Assembly: GCF_021462225.1 (NCBI RefSeq)
Contig: NC_061805.1
Coordinates: forward strand, 51,474,854-51,538,853
Reading direction: 5' to 3'
Source of the DNA: Girardinichthys multiradiatus
Lineage: Eukaryota; Chordata; Actinopteri; Cyprinodontiformes; Goodeidae
Length of the DNA: 64,000 bases
Positions 11,910-23,858 of the stretch are shown here, piece by piece. The notes beneath the pieces were generated by a model. That model was not told where the DNA came from and did no database searches. It saw nothing but the letters and a program-made list of their open reading frames with translations. The stretch's first letter is position 1, and every line of letters begins with the position of its first letter. Made by a program: the position numbers and the translations under genes.

Positions 11910-12298
11910 AGAGGCAAGAACAAATCATTAACGGTGCCTCACTTGTCACTTCTCACGGACTGGGTAGACAACATGAAATTATGGCCTGAAGTTACCTATA
12001 TTGACATTATTAATTACCTTGTTTATTGTGAAGGCGTTGATGGTGAGGAATTACGTAATTATAAGAGCACCGAGGCGTATAATTACCAGCACAGCAACAA
12101 AATCAATAACGTAATGTTCAAGAAACAAGGCGACTTTATTTTCTGAAAGCATCTGTAGAGCTGAGCCACAGCATCAGTCAAGCTAAACACTTAGCATGGG
12201 TCATGCTCAGGGAAAGTGGAGCGGTGGAGACAGTCGGCTGTTCCTGTATCGCCGGATTAGGGAAATCATGTAGTCATGCGGCGGCTATTCTGTGGAAG
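11910..12298 (+). pseudogene. SWIM zinc-finger protein fragment
   Basis: Two adjacent open pieces. The first (to about 12146) reads LTDWVDNMKLWPEVTYIDII and later ELRNYKSTEAYN. The second, after a pyrimidine-rich TTTTATTTTCTGAAAG acceptor-like site, reads SQAKHLAWVMLRESG and then CSCIAGLGKSCSHAAAILW at 12239-12295. The latter is a CxCx7CxH SWIM-type zinc-binding motif, and ends at a donor-like AAG/GTATAT at 12298. From memory, this order (THIDI...KSYKGLEAYN...SWIM) is found in a fish family that also carries a YqaJ recombinase domain further on; that domain is not present here. The two pieces are not in a proven common frame, so I call it a broken or partial gene. Transposon-related origin is possible. 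Confidence 0.55.
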
Positions 12299-12539
12299 GT
12301 ATATCACTTATCTGGATATCAGAATGTTTAGATCACTGAAACAGAAACACTGGACTGGCTGTAGGCTGTGATCGGGGAGACGTGCAGCTGTCATCTTGCT
12401 GCCTGCTACGTGTTTACATGTGGAAGCCATGCTTTGGCAAAGTCTGATGTAATGTCACACAAAACACTCAGTAAAAGCTAAGGATTGCATGATTAAAATG
12501 CGAAATGGGGACAAACCACATTTACAATTTCATTCAGCA

Positions 12540-14236
12540 GGAACAGATACGGCCCTTTTGTTGATTTAGCTGGAAGCTGTCTGGCTCAAAGAGGTCCAGA
12601 TCTTTGGAGCAAAAAGCTGACCTTAAAAAGAGGCTCAGAGAGCAGGAAAGATATAGAATGAGGTGGAGTCTGTGTCTTAAAGGCTTGAAGGAGGAGAAAG
12701 ATGAAGATATCAGGTCTTCAGTCACTGAGACTTTAAAACACATCATTCCTGAATCTGAAGGAGGCTTGAGGAGGAAGTGGATGTTGTGCGCAGGCTAGGA
12801 AACAAGATGGATAAAAAAACACAGAAACATCATTGTTCTGTTCAAACAAAGAATTATAAAAGAAGAAATTTGGAGAAAAACACAAAAGTCAGCTTACTGT
12901 CAAGAGCGGGGCATCAGGTTTGCTGAAATGTTACCCAAAGAGGACTGGGAGGAGAGAAATCGTCTTATTGATCAAGCCAGGAAGGCTGGAAAGGTGGCCT
13001 ACTTTCGAGGTCCCTTTGGCTATATTGATTGGTGCCAAATTAGAGTGGAAATGTTCATGCAAGATAAAATGGAGATGCAGGATTTGTTGCAGGACTTGCA
13101 AGTATAATGCTTTCCCCTACGCGTTCTATTGCTAACTTACTGCATAGCGTTTCTTAAACCCCCTTTTTTCAGTTTTAAATCAAAGGTTTATTTCTGTTAC
13201 TTTTTTATGTAAAGTGAGGAAATTTCATTTGGTTCACTCGGTGTTAGAGGCTTAAAAGACATTATCAAAAGGAAAGCATTATTTTTGTTTTCAAAATGAC
13301 AGAAAATGAATTGTTTTTTATTCCAAGAGATTAACTCATCGATTACAGATGAAACATTTTGGGCTAACAAATGGGGCGACAAGATTTTTTTCAGCCATGG
13401 GACAAAACAAACTGTGAAAATTTGTTTTAGTAGTTTCTCTGGAGAAATTTTAACACACAAAGGAGACACAAATGAACATTGGTTAACAGTGGTGACCAAA
13501 ACCAACCACCTGATCCTCATAATGAGTTCATCTTTATGGCTTTAATTATGAGAGTTTAAATAGAACTCTTCTGAACGAATTATCTCAGATTATTCTTGAA
13601 TTAAAACACGGTATCTCACTGATCATGTCCTTTTGGGAGGGGATTGGAACATAACTGAATTATTGGATAGGTGGCCTCCAAGATCAGGCAAACAACAATA
13701 TAATAGTCTGATAAACAGTTTTATGACAGATAATAATTTAACTAATGTGTGGAGAACTTTGAACCCAGAGCTCGCTGAATATCATGGATTAAACCTAATG
13801 GACAGTGTAGACCAAGATTGGATGATTGGTTAATAAATAATAATCTCTTAACATATGCCACAAAATCAGCAATCTCTAAAGCACCACTATCTGATCATTG
13901 CTTTATAAGCTTAACAATAAGACCAAATATAAAGATAAAGAGAAACGAAGGCTATTGGAAATTTAATGCTAGTTTATTAGACAATGATGATTACTGTAAC
14001 AGGATTAAAAAATATGCAAAGATGTGGAAGCTGATCACTCAATTACAGATGACATAAATAAATGGGAATTTTTTAAATATAAAATAAGATTGGGTTCAAT
14101 ACATTTCTGCAAAGAACTTAGGAAGAAGGAAAACAGTATGAAAATGATCTATTCAGAGAAATTAACAAAATTTGTAACTCTTTAGATACAAACAGTCAAA
14201 CATTAATGGAACTGCAAGCTAAATTAGATGATTTAT
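12540..14236 (+). mobile_element. L1/Tx1-type LINE, 5' section (ORF1 and endonuclease remnants)
   Basis: The plus strand carries a decayed ORF1 at about 12604-13107: a coiled-coil-like charged segment (LRLKGLKEEKDEDIR region) then GIRFAEMLPKEDWEERN and KVAYFRGPFGYIDW, the C-terminal phrases of fish L1-type ORF1 proteins. At 13560-14060 an endonuclease remnant reads GGDWNI and LNPELAEYHGLNLMDSVDQDW and, in another frame, DDWLINNNLL and SDHCFISLTI, matching the end of an AP-type endonuclease. Many stops and frameshifts. The element is cut at about 14236 by a Ngaro/DIRS-like insertion and resumes at about 19353. Confidence 0.75.
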
Positions 14237-14716
14237 AGATTAGGGAAGTTTATTTACTGATATTTCTTTGGTTCTTGGACCCCGAAGGAAGACACAAACG
14301 CTGAGAATGATGTGAGCTTGAATGGACAATTTAGGATTAGAATTAGAGACGTCTTCCCCCAAAGGGCCGAGGCTGAAATAAATGAACTGTTAGGCGTAAA
14401 TAATATCAGGCCGGATAATGAATGAATCGAGACTAACAGGGAGAAGGACGGGATTATGAGAAGAAAGGGAAAGAGAGAGCTGGACGGAAAGAGATGAGTT
14501 AGACAGAAAGAGGAGGGAAGGAACGTGACGCTCGAGCACAGGAGGGTGGAAAGAGTCAGGCGAGGAATGAAAGAAAGTAGGGAGCCTGTCTGGGTGCAAG
14601 GCTCTGAGGAAGATGAAGGAATGAGAAAGATGACTCGAGCCGCGGAGGCATCGAGATGACAAATGCGTTAAGCCGCGGATGCATGGGAGTGATAGATGAG
14701 ACTGCAGAAGCATGAG

Positions 14717-16129
14717 AATCAGAATCAGAATCAGAATCAGAAAAGCTTTATTGCCAAGTATGTTTTTGGACATACAAGGAATTTGTTTTGGCGTAGTCGG
14801 TGCAATACAATACAAATTAAACAGTATAAACATATCTACAATATAATATAAATATATGTGCACAGTTTTAAGTGAGTGAGAGTAAATATAGAGCAGTATA
14901 AGATGCAAGAGCAATACAACAGTGCAGGTGATCATTGTGCAAGTAAAGCAGGAGTCCAAGCTGAGCGTTAATGTAACTCATAGAGTTACAGGTTACAGGT
15001 GTCCTGTCAGTAAAAAAGGGGGGGGGAAGTGTGAGTGTCAGGGTGGTTTCTGGGCTTTGTTAACAAGGCTGGTGGCAGATGGTAAAATACTGTTCTTGTG
15101 GCGTGAGGTTTTGGTCCGGATGGACCGCAGCCTCCTGCCAGAGGGGAGAGTCTCAAAGAGTCTGTGACCGGGGTGGGAGGGATCAGCCAGAATCTTCCCT
15201 GCCCGCTTCAGGGTCCTGGAGGTGTACAGTTCCTGGAGCGACAGTAGACTGCAGCCAATCACCTTCTCAGCAGACCGAATGACACGCTGCAGCCTGCCCT
15301 TATCCTTGGCTGTAGCAGCGGCGTACCAGATGGTGATGGAGGAGGTGAGGATGGACTCAATGATGGCTGTGTAGAAGTGCACCATCATAGTCTTTGGCAG
15401 GTTGAATTTCTTCAGCTGCCGCAGGAAGAACATCCTCTGCTGGGCTTTCTTGATGAGGGAGCTGATGTTTGGCTCCCACTTGAGATCCTGGGAGATGATG
15501 GTTCCCAGGAAGCGGAAAGATTCCACAGTGTCAATTGTGGAGTCACAGAGGGTGATGGGGCAGGTGGGGCTGGGTTCTGCCTGAACTCCACAACCATCTC
15601 CACTGTCTTTAGAGCATTGAGCTCAAGGTTGTTCTGGCTGCACCAGTCCAACAGATGGTCCACCTCCCATCTGTACACAGACTCGTCACCATCAGAGATG
15701 AGTCCGATCAGGGTGGTGTCGTCCGCAAACTTCAGAAGCTTGACAGACTGGTGACTGGAGGTGCAGCTGTTGGTGTACAGGGAGAAGAGCAGAGGAGAGA
15801 GAACACAGCCTTGGGGGCGAACCGGTGCTGATGGTCAGGGAGTCAGAGACGTGCTTCCCCAGCCTCACACGCTGCTTCCTGTCAGACAGGAAGTCAGTGA
15901 TCCACCTGCAGGTGGAGTCGGGCACACTCAGCTGGGAGAGCTTCTCCTGTAGCAGAACTGGGACGATGGTGTTGAAGGCAGAGCTGAAATCCACAAACAG
16001 GATCCTGGCGTAGGTTCCTGTGGAGTCCAGGTGCAGGTCCAGGAGGATGAAGTGAAGGGCTAGGTTGACTGCATCATCTACAGACCTGTTGGCTCTGTAG
16101 GCAATGATAAAGAGAAGGAATGATGACAT
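14717..16129 (-). mobile_element. 5'-truncated L2/CR1-type LINE, minus strand
   Basis: From 16129 downward the minus strand reads RANRSVDDAVNLALH, LFVDFSSAFNTIVP and STGSP (reverse transcriptase palm), then a thumb and C-terminal part (MESFRFLGTIISQD; LVNKAQKPP) and a 3' tail ending in AGCTTTTCTGATTC followed by (GATTCT)n, seen on the plus strand as AGAATC repeats at 14717-14745. The frame is split by several shifts. The 3' end and tail match the plus-strand copy at 20022-21043 closely, so the two are the same family in opposite orientation. Confidence 0.85.
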
Positions 16130-16303
16130 GACTGTACATGCTGAGGAGAAATGATTGACTGTGTCTGACGAATGCTGGAGGTTGCAGACCTTAGAGAAAT
16201 GCAGATAAGAGAGATGAAGTTAGATGGGTTGATCTTTATCTATGAAGATAAATTGAATTTAATTAGAGGCCATCCACCACCAGACAATGCGATAAGTTCT
16301 TTC

Positions 16304-16560
16304 CTAAGAACTGAGAGATCGTTGAGCAGTTAACACTGAGTGCAAGTCTGGACGAAGATAGGATGAGAAAGCTGAAGATGACCAGCGGCTGAGTTGTTGA
16401 AGGGAAGCTGTTGAAACTCCTTGAAAGGCTGAAGTAATTATTGCTTCTATTCTAAATGAATGTCCTGAAAACTGACTGGGGGCAGATTGCATTGACTACA
16501 GTTTGTCTGAGGTGTTTGAGGAACCAGGAGGCGATCATAGAAGCCCTTTTGAAGTGTGAA
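16304..16560 (-). pseudogene. Tyrosine recombinase C-terminal fragment
   Basis: The 62-residue frame at 16492-16304 contains FSGHSFRIEA, QQLSRWSSSAFSSYLR. These fit the tyrosine-recombinase box II: the HxxR pair (HSFR), the Trp of RWSS and the nucleophile region ending in SYLR. Immediately upstream on the same strand (to about 16560) MSLFHTSKGLL resembles the 'PLF..SG.PLS' stretch that precedes box II in these enzymes, after a stop. In retrotransposons this enzyme replaces the integrase and joins a circular DNA intermediate into the genome. Upstream Arg and Lys boxes are not preserved in one frame, so it is dead. Confidence 0.75.
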
Positions 16561-17149
16561 AGAGGGACATGTTAGACCGACTGAGTTTGTGACGTTCGAG
16601 TGCGAATTTCAACATGGATTGGAAATAAAACAGGGGCCTTCCCTTTGGTATGTATAAGGAAAAGTTGAAGTGGTCAGGATAAAAAGTATCTTGATGAATC
16701 AAATTAATTGTTTGGGGAAGTAAATTCGCTTAAAGGAGTGATTTTAGATAAGCAGAAAGAGGGCCAGAAAGCAGAGCTGTAGTGAGATTATTTGAGGATA
16801 GGGAACGTAACAGGTCTTTGGGATTCGGGCTGAGGGATAGAATGATTAGCGATACCTTTAAGGAGGAGTTTAATTGTGTGATTTGAAAAAAAGGCTCGGA
16901 GCGGGTTCAGATGGGTGTTGTTTTACGAAGAAATTGATGCCTGCTAGTAAACTCCGGGTATAAGGGAGTTTAAAATGGTGGTGTTTAAAACAAAGGTATG
17001 AAGGCCAGGACTGTTTGAATGCGGACTGGATACAGAGCGAGGCAGAATTTAGAGAAGGTTTGCCTGGTGAAAGAATAAGATCTGAATGTGGAGGGAGCTA
17101 GACCTGAATTACGGTATTATTGGAGCAGAGAACGGAGAGAAGGGATTAA

Positions 17150-17433
17150 TCCAATTTCAGTTCTTCCAGGGGTGGAATAGGAGTGGGCTGAACGTTGGCA
17201 GTTGGACAGAGACTGAGAAAGACCTGAAATTTGGGTTAGAATAACCTGGAACGTGACGAGCGGAAATGATGAAGTTAAATGAGACTGCTTGATAGGTTAT
17301 GCGTTGGGTGGTAGGGCAAGATAGATGTAGAGGAGGAAGAACCTTTATTTAAAGCCTCCACCATGGCTGCGTTGTCACATAAAGCAACGATACGTTTTCT
17401 TTTCCAATAGCGGCCCCAGGCTAAGGCGATGGG
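17150..17433 (-). pseudogene. RNase H-type fragment of the Ngaro/DIRS-like element
   Basis: Minus-strand reading gives WGRYWKRKRIVALCDNAA and then VEALNKGSSSSTSILPYHP, followed after stops by remnants of the 'ARHVPG' type phrase (RSSRSRLF in one frame). The CDNxAxVE core with a following NKG is the RNase H pattern of DIRS-order elements. It lies between the gag-like part and the recombinase. Confidence 0.65.
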
Positions 17434-19352
17434 AATGATTTAATAGAATGCTGAAGATTCTGACTGAGGAAAGGGGGAAGGCCACACGGCAGTGAACCAT
17501 TCACCCTGAAAAACCTCCCAAAACCAACGGACGGAGCTACATCCGTGAAAATGACCTTACTAATATTGTCTGTTCATAAATTGTTTCGTAAGAGTTTGTT
17601 ATTCTGCTGCGGCAGTATTGCAGTTAATACTTATGTTTTGAAAACACTTAGTCCAGAAAGGTGCTGTAAATCGATTATCGCAAACTGAACAGAGCAGCGC
17701 CGACCCAGTGTGCAGAGAGAAAGCGTGCTCCACAATTTTGACAGGAAAATATATAGTTAAGAACTGCATCAAAACAGTAAATGGTTCCTTAGCGCCTGGT
17801 TGATAAGGGAACAAGGTTGGTATAATGTTCGAAGGCGTAAATGAATATTTCAATTTTCTACGGAGCAAACAGGTTGCTGTTAAATGTAGCAGTTTTTTCT
17901 TCCTTTCCCCAGTAGAGGGTGCTAATATTCTTCAGTAGGTTGGTCACGTTAAGCGCAATACGAAAGTTTCCTAGTTTCAATATATAAGCTATGTAAACTC
18001 ACACACAGTTGAAATATTATGCATTTTAATTTTAATTAGTGGTACAGGGAAAATATAGAAGGCGACGGTTAAAAGTTAAATAAATATACAGTGTAAGACA
18101 GGGTAGAAACACTCAAAGGAAAGATTGACAAGGATATAAGGGGTTGTAATAATTTAAGGTAAATAATTCATTTATGGTAAATAATAAGGCAAAAAAGGTT
18201 AAAAGCAGCATGTTTCTTGAGTTACTAAAGGTATTTAAGCTCTGTATATATTTTTTTTAGCTCTAATGATGTGTTCACATGCAAGGCTCTGTCAACAATA
18301 GGATTGTGAACCATCCGTTTGAGAGACCATCTTTTCGACCGGGACTGCAGGCTGTAAAAACTGAAACGAGTCAGCCGGGAGAACGACGTCGGCGTAAAAG
18401 AAGGAGATACCGTTCCAGTTCCCAAAGAGGCTGGGGTGGAAAGACAGCAGTTTGAGTTTGGCTGGGCAGGAGTGGTGGAAGAAAGGAAGAGAAGAACAAA
18501 GAGCGCTCTGATGGCTGACTAAGGGCTAATCAGAGGTGTCTTGTGTCTTGATAAATTTTCAGTGGCGAGAACAGACCAGTCTTGGCAGACTGAGATTGAT
18601 TGAGTGAGGAGACTCCTAGATTGAGTGAGGGTGGATGCAGCTTTGGCAGAGAAGGATTGTGATACTGATAGAAAAATCAGGAAGCCATGTTTGAAATGTA
18701 GGTCGACGATGAGGGACGGATAGGTATCGAGCTTATTCTATGCTCAGGTTAACTGAGCAGAAGACGTCTCTGAAATGCTTAAAGGCGGCCGGAAGCTCGC
18801 CAAAGGGAGATTATTAGTAAGGCGTGGAAGAGATGATTAAACATAGCAGTAAAGCCATCAGGGGAAGCGACACATTGGTCGACCACAGGAAATGGTAAAA
18901 ATGAGAGAAACCAGATAATGAGCTGCCTTGCAGGATTTGGAGCGGAGCCAGAGTGAGATGTTAGAAAGCATGGAAGTATATGATCTACCTGGATGTAAAG
19001 AGGACTGGGAAACACAGCGTGCTTAAAGGGCAAATGAATGAGGAAACAGCTGAGAAAAAGAATGGAGTGATACATCTCACCCTTAAAGACGAGCCAGGAC
19101 GACCGTTGCCATGGTGAATGTCAGTGGGAGGAGCCGAGGAGCGGGTTGAACATCGGCAGAGCGGAGAAGAGGAAGTGCTGACGTGGCAGAATTAGAGGCG
19201 AACTCCCGGAGAAGCTGAGTAAAAGAAGATATGAAGCTCTGGAGAGAATCCATGGACGAGATGAATGAAGCAGGGAAGATTGTTGGATGGCCGGAGTAGA
19301 AAAGGACATCGAAGCCTGGGTGTGGGACGAAGACCGGAGGAAAAACCTCTGC

Positions 19353-20021
19353 AGAAGCCCTAGATTTCTTATCAACAGAGCAATAAGACAGTGATGCCCC
19401 TTATCCTCTTTATTGTTTAAAATGGTGGCAGAAATGTTATCTATTTTGATCAAGACCAGTGACACCAAAGACATTAACGTATTTGGACAAAATATATTAA
19501 TAAGTTGGTTGGCTGATGACACGACTATTTTTAAAGAACAGTGATCAAATTCCCAAAGCATTACAACTTTTAAATAGTTTTTCTATCTGGATAATAATGA
19601 TTAAATAGAGATAAATGTGAAATTTTGACCATTCATGATTTTCCCTTGCAACCACTGTATAATATAAAAGTGAGGAAAGATCAAATATTTAGGAATAATA
19701 ATATGTAAAGATGAAGCAATATCGGAAGAAAAATATATCTTAAGCAATATAGAAAAATTTAACTTTTAAACAGATGGCTGCAAAGAGATTTTACTATCTT
19801 TAGAAGAATCCTCCTAACCAAAATGGACAGCTTGTCCAGATTGATCTATCCAGCTTATTCTCTGCCAGTCCCATCAAATATGATCAAAGCTATAAACAAC
19901 ATTAATCTTAACTTTGTATGGAGGAACAAATGTCATTACATTAGAAAGGAAGATATGTTTTAACGTTGTGAGGATGGTGGTGGTAATGTCTTCAATTTTA
20001 TTGCCATGAATGGTGTCTTAA
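19353..20021 (+). mobile_element. L1/Tx1-type LINE, reverse transcriptase section
   Basis: Resumes with RFLINRAIRQ, a stop in place of Gly, CPLSSLLFKMVAEMLSIL and ISWLADDTTIF. Together these are the L1-type RT motifs, the last being the catalytic ADD box. The sequence continues broken to about 20021, where a plus-strand L2 copy begins. Confidence 0.75.
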
Positions 20022-21043
20022 CTTCACTTCACTTCACTTCATCCTCCGGCACCTGGACTCCACAGGAACCTACGCCAGGATCCTGTTTGTGGATTTCAGC
20101 TCTGCCTTCAACACCATCTTCCCAGCTCTGCTAGAGGAGAAGCTCTCCCAGCTGAGTGTGCCCGACTCCACCTGCAGGTGGATCACTGACTTCCTGTCTG
20201 ACAGGAAGCAGCGCGTGATGCTGGGGAAGCACGTCTCTGACTCCCTGACCATCAGCACCGGTTCCCCCCAAGGCTGTGTTCTCTCTCCTCTGCTCTTCTC
20301 CCTGTACACCAACAGCTGCACCTCAGCCCAGCAGAGGATGTTCTTCCTGCGGCAGCTGAAGAAATTCAACCTGCCAAAGACTATGATGGTGCACTTCTAC
20401 ACAGCCATCATTGAGTCCATCCTCACCTCCTCCATCACCATCTGGTACGCCGCTGCTACAGCCAAGGATAAGGGCAGGCTGCAGCGTGTCATTCGGTCTG
20501 CTGAGAAGGTGATTGGCTGCAGTCTACTGTCGCTCTAGGAACTGTACACCTCCAGGACCCTGAAGCGGGCAGGGAAGATTCTGGCTGATCCCTCCCACCC
20601 CGGTCACAGACTCTTTGAGACTCTCCCCTCTGGCAGGAGGCTGCGGTCCATCTGGACCAAAACCTCACGCCACAAGAACAGTATTTTACCATCTGCCACC
20701 AGCCTTGTTAACAAAGCCCAGAAACCACCCTGACACTCTCCCTTTCACCTGTAACCTGTAACTCTATGCGTTACATTAACGCTCAGCTTGGACTCCTGCT
20801 TTACTTGCACAATGATCACCTGCACTGTTGTATTGCTCTTGCATCTTATACTGCTCTACATTTACTCTCACTCACTTAAAACTGTGCACATATATTTATA
20901 TTATATTGTAGATATGTTTATACTGTTTAATTTGTATTGTATTGCACCGACTACGCCAAAACAAATTTCTTGTATGTCCAAAAACGTACTTGGCAATAAA
21001 GCTTTTCTGATTCTGATTCTGATTCTGATTCTGATTCTGATTA
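20022..21043 (+). mobile_element. 5'-truncated, internally deleted L2/CR1-type LINE, plus strand
   Basis: The left junction is a short ACTTC tandem (20022-20040). Coding sequence then reads LFVDFSSAFNTIFPALL and STGSPQGCVLSPLLFSLYT and jumps from TNSCTS straight to AQQRMFFLRQLKKF. This drops the part holding the ADD catalytic box, relative to the minus-strand copy. The 3' end is GGCAATAAAGCTTTTCTG plus (GATTCT)n, the usual tail of this family. Catalytically dead. Confidence 0.85.
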
Positions 21044-22200
21044 AAACTGAATTGGCTGAAATCGTTTTGTAAATGCTCACAATCTTTCTGGTTTCTGATC
21101 CCTGATTGTATCTTTAAAACCGTGGGTGAAATAGATTTTCTTCTGAGATGTGATTTTAATTATAATAAGTTGCCCATCAAACTGTCAGATTTTCATCAAA
21201 AGGTTCTACTTTATTGGACTTTATTTCTGTACAAACATAATTTCACTCCACATAATAGCCCACTAAGGAACAACAGGTATGTTGTGTTTAATTGAAAATC
21301 TGTATTGTTTGAAAGCTTGTTTTTTAAAGGAATCTGGGATATCTTCACTTTATGAATGAGATTGGGGATTTACTATCGTTTGATGATTTCCGTTTGAAAT
21401 TTAATCTTGGTGCCAACACCTCTTAAATCTATTGTTAAAGAGGATTTGTTTCACTCACAAACTCTCTCTGGTCTGAGTCAACTGTGTATAGAAAACATAG
21501 ACTTTACAGATAACAAAAATACAAATACATTAATGAGGGAAATTTTACAGAAGAGAATCCATCCTGTTCAAGATAAGCGGCAGTTGAGTTTAGTACTGAT
21601 TTAATATCTAAAATTACAACAAAATATATATCTTCTCCTCTTCCTCCAAAAGTTAAAGAACTCCCCTTAAAGTTTTAAATAACATTTATTCATCCAATGT
21701 TTTTATATTTAACTTTGATACTGGCGGATGTAGATTTTGTGATGATGAAGAAGAGTCAGATCATCTCTTTTTCCTTTATAGTGTCACTTTTGTAGTAATA
21801 TGTGGAGTCGGCTGCAGGGTCAGTTCTCACTTTAACAATTATAAAGGCTGGTGTTTATTTTCAAAACGCTTAAGTAGAATTCCTAATTCATAATATAATA
21901 TTGTTAGTTTTTCATTCACAGATTTTCTAAAATTAAGCCAACTTTTTATTATTGGAACAATTACTGGAAATGTTTTTGTGAGTCTCTTAATTTGGTAAAA
22001 TGTAAATCTGCTCAACAACTTTGTACCTTGATTAGTAACTTTCATTTGATTTAGGTTGTTTTTTTATAGATGTTTTTTACAGATGTTTTCTAATTGTTTT
22101 TTTTTAATTCCAACTCAACCTATTAAATTTAACAGTTACCCTGTGTTAACACTGTTTGCCTAGTCATGTTTGTAAACTGTTTTTTTTACAATAAAAAAAA
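21044..22200 (+). mobile_element. L1/Tx1-type LINE, C-terminal part and poly(A) end
   Basis: Immediately after the L2 tail, L1 ORF2 sequence resumes: KLPIKLSDFHQKVLLYW and KHNFTPHNSPLRNN, then a cysteine-histidine knuckle CRFCDDEEESDHLFF near 21740. It ends with an A-rich tract (about 22186-22200). This shows that the L2 inserted into a pre-existing L1. Confidence 0.7.
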
Positions 22201-22224
22201 GAAATAAAATATAATAAATTTATT

Positions 22225-22830
22225 AAATAATAAAAAAAAGTCCTCAAAAAGCAGCTGCACATAGCTCCCCCTACTGGCCTAGATGGGACAGTGCGGCATG
22301 GAGGACTGTGGTGCCGCATCCTCAGTGGATCTATTGGCCCTGGAGGCAAACTGGAGGAGGTCAAAACGTTTGGAGAGGAGTGATGTGATGTGAGCCCTTT
22401 CCAGATGTTCAAAGCCCTTCATGACCAGTGGTGTCAGAACAACTGGCTGGGAGTCATTAAGGCTGTAAATATGGGAGGTCTTGGGCAGGGGGACAATGAT
22501 GGAGGATTTCAGAGGTGGGACAGTGGATTAAAAATACTGGCGAGGACTCCTGTTAGATGGTCAGCGCAGTACCTCAACAGCTGTGCTGGGATACCGTGGG
22601 GGCCAGCAGCCTTCCTCATCTTGACAGACCGTAGCGTGTGCCTCACCTCATGCTCCTTCGTAGTGAGGGTGAAGCTGCCTGTGGTGGCATCACCTCAAAG
22701 CGGGCAAAGAAGAGGTTCAGCTTCTCTGCCAGCGAGACGTCACCGTCACCAGAACCGAGGTTTGTCTTGTAGTTGGTGAGCTGCTGGATCATCTGCCACA
22801 CTTGCTTGTTGTTGCTCTCCATGATCCTTC
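22225..22830 (-). pseudogene. LINE fragment, L2/CR1-type upstream of RT palm
   Basis: On the minus strand from about 22830: NNKQVWQMIQQLTNYKTN, SLAEKLNLFFARF and, after a shift, VKMRKAAGPHGIPAQLLR, the region that precedes the RT palm in L2-type LINEs. Several frameshifts; no full domain. Confidence 0.7.
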
Positions 22831-23131
22831 TCCTTTAGTTCAACTTGACCTTTCTGATGCTTCTCTTCAGGTTTGCTTGGACGGTGCTGTAAACAGTGAT
22901 GTGCAGTCAGGGGGATGATCATGAGAAGTAAAATACTCGTTGTCCACTTGAAACCAATTTGTCCACTTGACTGTTCTATGAACTTGTTTTCTGTATGATT
23001 TTAACATTTTTATGGTCAAAATCGCTAAATTTACGCATTGCCGATTCAAATGGGAGAAAGGCCCACACACACTGATGCAGGCAGTTGGGGCATGTCCATT
23101 GCTGTCTCTCTTTATATTGCAAATATATGTG

Positions 23132-23655
23132 TATACTGTAAAATGCTGTAAGCAAAGAATGCTTTCAGAAATATAAGTGATGGTTGTTTCATTTTATCAA
23201 TTTACAAAATGCTGAGCGAACCCAAACATACAACCAGAGTCATTAGGAACTATCTTCAGTGTAAAGAAGAACAAGACTTACTGGAACTGATGGTCTGGCC
23301 CAACAGAGCCCTGATCTCAACATCATGGAGTGTTTCTGGGATGACATGAAGAGACAGAAGGATGTGAGGAAGCCTCCATCCACAGAAGATCTGTGGTTAG
23401 TTCTCCAAGATGTTTTAACAACCTACCAGCCGAGCTCCTTCAAAAACTGTGTGCAAGTCTACCTAGAAGAACTGATGCTGTTCTGAAGGCAAAGGATGGT
23501 CAAACCAAATATTGATTTGATTTAGATTTCTCTTTTGTTCATTCACTGCATTTTGATGTTTGATGAAAATAAATGATTAACTCTTTCATTTTTGAAAGCA
23601 TTCTTTGTTTACAGCATTTTTTCACACCTGCCTAAAACTTTTGCACAGTACTGTA
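23132..23655 (+). mobile_element. Internally deleted Tc1-like element
   Basis: The left part AATGCTGTAAGCAAAGAATG is the inverted complement of CATTCTTTGTTTACAGCATT at the right end, which continues to TTGCACAGTACTGTAC. Between them the plus strand encodes the end of a Tc1 transposase: SPDLNIMECFWDDMKRQKD, which includes the catalytic Glu region, then a stop at VYLEELMLF. The left tip and most of the transposase are missing. Confidence 0.8.
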
Positions 23656-23858
23656 CATTTCTAGTATTTACTAAATATGCTGACGTTCAACAGTCTAATT
23701 TATTGAATGAATGAGGTACCCTGCCACACTGATAGGGGGCAGTGCTGAGCCCCATAGACACAGACAGCACATCGCTACGTCTTCTTCAGCTACGCAGAGG
23801 TCAGGGGTGCTTTCACCAATAAGTCCTGCAACTGTATTCTTATTTAAATTCTGACAAA

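Larger units (their letters stand above)
14237..19352 (-). mobile_element. Degenerate Ngaro/DIRS-like tyrosine-recombinase retrotransposon
   Basis: About 5.1 kb inserted between the endonuclease and reverse-transcriptase parts of an L1. Its plus strand is strikingly purine-rich, so the coding strand is minus. On that strand, from high to low coordinates, there are a CT-rich gag-like region (about 19350-18500), an RNase H-type segment (about 17433-17150, phrases LAWGRYWKRKRIVALCDNAA) and a tyrosine-recombinase C-terminus (16492-16304). This order, RNase H followed by tyrosine recombinase, is that of DIRS-order elements, and the CDN phrase resembles the Ngaro type. No clear reverse transcriptase was read between 18200 and 17450. 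The split direct repeats were not identified. It also contains an antisense L2 (14717-16129). Confidence 0.7.

Noticed and set aside
14720..14745. AGAATC repeats as a CRISPR-like or regulatory array
   Set aside because: It is the (GATTCT)n tail of an L2 LINE; no spacers.
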